Assembly: GCF_036785885.1 (NCBI RefSeq)
Contig: NC_092322.1
Coordinates: 14,964,466-15,028,465, forward strand
Reading direction: 5' to 3'
From: Coffea arabica
Lineage: Eukaryota; Streptophyta; Magnoliopsida; Gentianales; Rubiaceae
DNA length: 64,000 nt
The notes under the pieces are model-generated. The model saw nothing but the letters and a program-made list of their open reading frames with translations, did not search any database and had not been told where the DNA came from. The position numbers and the translations under genes were made by a program. Positions 62,501-64,000 of the stretch are shown piece by piece (within the stretch, counting starts at the first letter, position 1; each line of letters begins with the position of its first letter).

Positions 62501-63959
62501 ATTCTTATAGAATTTTACTCCAACAAAGGAAATTAATCAATTTCCATAAACCATCAACATAGAATATTGCTAGACTAAGTAAAAGAACTCTCGGAATTAG
62601 AAACTAATAAGCCCTGTGAGAGTATACTTGACACTTAAAACAAGGCCAATGTTTAATTAACTAATAATTATAGAACTTCCAGCAAATTTTTAAAAGTAAC
62701 AGGCTTTTGGTGCAACTAGACTAGTCATCCGTAACTAGACTGTAATGTTGAAAATTTCCAATTTAATTCCTAATACGAAAGCTCAAAGTAGGTTATGTTC
62801 ACCTTTTTTTTTTTTTAAAGAGTATTTTACATATATAGCCCCCATAATGTACCGAAACATACCATGGTCATTAAAATTGATAGTAAGGGTAGTTTCGAGA
62901 AGAAAATTAAATGCACTAGTTTTTATGTATATATATGTGTATGTGTCTATATAGTATATCATTTGAAATAATTGACATATCACTTATCCATTATTGGAGA
63001 AGAAAAGGTCGTCGACTTCTTTAATTTAAGCTTGCAATTGTATCAATGTCTACTCAACTTATATACGCAACTCAATACCTTAACTAATAATTTTCATTTG
63101 TTTGTGGCATTTTTACTTCCTACTAGGATATTGATATTTTTTGCTAGGGAGAAAAGAATTGCATTCATACATAATTACAAAGAAAGTGAAATACCTATAA
63201 CATGTCCTGGGACTTAGCTTAAGTTGTAGAAACAATAGTTAGATGATCATGAGACTTGTAATTCGACTCTCAAATTCTCCCACTTTCGCTGTCTTCCTTA
63301 TAACGTTTAGAGTTTCGCCTTGAAAAAAATATGGTAACTGGCATGGTATTAATCATTTAATGCGCAGAACTTATGGAGATTGCCCGGTCAAAAGCTCCTG
63401 AAGAACTATTAAATTGGGAAGACGTCAAGAAAATGAAGTATTCTTGGAATGTGATATGTGAATCGATGAGGTTAACACCACCTAGCATGGGAACCTTTCG
63501 AGAGGCCCTGATTGATATCAATTTCGCTGGTATAACTATTCCAAGAGGATGGAAGGTATGCACTTTTTCTGCTTACTCTACACGACAAATTACAGAAGAA
63601 AAACAAGAAACAGAATTTGACGAGTGCTGCTACTTTTGATCATTCATGAGAGCTTGCGCTTTCAGATGCACTGGAGTCCATTTACAACCAACAAAAATCA
63701 CAAGTACTTTCCTGATCCAGAGGCTTTTGATCCCACAAGATATGAGGGTGATGGACCGACATCCTGCACATTTCTACCATTTTCTGCAGGACCTCGTATG
63801 TGCCCGGGCAAGGACTATTCCATGTTCCTGATACTCGTATACGTATATAACGTGGTGACGAGATTTAAGTTACAAAAACTGATTCAAGATGAGAAGATGC
63901 GATACCGTGTTGGTCCTGTTCCTGCCAATGGCCTCCCAATGCGCCTGCAAACACATTGA
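59530..63959 (+). CDS. CYP716-like cytochrome P450
   Basis: Three exons, 59530-60472, 63368-63555 and 63666-63959, with GT-AG introns and continuous phase, give 474 residues. The protein has an N-terminal membrane anchor (about 4-26), then the Pro/Gly hinge [18 protein letters not shown] typical of the CYP85 clan. The K-helix ExxR is in [10 protein letters not shown]. Then come FREA, the [11 protein letters not shown] block, FDPTRYEG, and the haem loop [13 protein letters not shown] with its axial Cys. CYP716 enzymes are ER-bound and oxidise triterpenes such as beta-amyrin (often C-28). The I-helix is unusual: the usual (A/G)G-x-D-T-T/S is PSYEGIS, keeping the acid as Glu but without the oxygen-binding Thr. 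Intron 1 is 2.9 kb. The in-frame ATG at 59515 region is not an ATG start; 59530 is. CYP716 versus a sister CYP85-clan family is not fully certain. Confidence 0.88.
61266..61673. mobile_element. Inverted-repeat element in P450 intron 1
   Basis: The left end is GGTAAAAGATAGCTGCCACT and the right end, reversed, is GGCAAAAAACCTCGGCAGCC. The arms extend ~190 bp inward almost to the centre, so the whole element can fold into one hairpin. A ~46-bp direct duplication (GCCACTAAACTATT...) lies in the left arm at about 61280-61372. No exact target duplication identified. Confidence 0.7.
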
Positions 63960-64000
63960 GATAATATGCAGTTTCCCTTTAAGTTCAAGAATCGTTATCT

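Overview
This is a plant nuclear window, most likely from a eudicot and plausibly an asterid. The evidence is spliced genes with GT-AG introns, plant-only families (HECATE-type bHLH, TRICHOME BIREFRINGENCE-LIKE, an R1/RPP13-like NLR, a PMEI, a CYP716-type P450) and AT-rich intergenic DNA full of small non-autonomous transposons. I saw no CRISPR array, operon or bacterial feature. The species cannot be fixed from the sequence alone.

Layout from left to right. A single-exon HEC3-like bHLH gene (1538-2239, +) is followed by a five-unit tandem repeat (4671-5213). A Pack-MULE (5450-6859) comes next, with ~215-bp terminal inverted repeats and a perfect 10-bp target duplication, carrying pieces of a CYP81-type P450. 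A Stowaway MITE lies at 8123-8480. A three-exon TBL gene (11496-15009, +) has a short upstream ORF. Two intact type I MADS-box genes (18120-19229 and 22164-23426, both -) sit in a multi-kilobase direct duplication, with a degenerate Ty1/copia fragment exactly between the two blocks. A hAT-type non-autonomous element (25777-26374) precedes a gene for an unrecognised two-helix membrane protein (27438-27962, -). FASCIATA2 (29046-33823, -) is reconstructed in 12 exons, one of only 27 nt, with an E2F-type site upstream.

From 34.1 to 37.1 kb lie foldback DNA and a ~2.2-kb inverted-repeat element that holds a tiny two-exon GRF zinc-finger gene and is itself interrupted by a nested insertion. An R1-like CC-NB-LRR locus (39859-42533, +) carries three single-base frameshifts, and a PMEI gene (43981-44519, -) carries one. 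Then come several inverted-repeat elements, a complete 10-exon class-P alcohol dehydrogenase gene (50188-52526, -), a second hAT-type element (53408-53859), a probable solo LTR (55451-56706) and a three-exon CYP716-like P450 (59530-63959, +) with an unusual I-helix.

The genes are unrelated single-copy or dispersed plant genes: transcription, cell-wall modification, chromatin assembly, defence, fermentation and specialised metabolism. They do not form a pathway. The most distinctive content is the two gene-carrying inverted-repeat elements, the MADS/copia duplication, and the clustering of all non-transposon frameshifts in 40.6-44.2 kb. Exon structures were worked out by hand from reading frame and splice sites, and family calls rest on recognised motifs, not on a database search.
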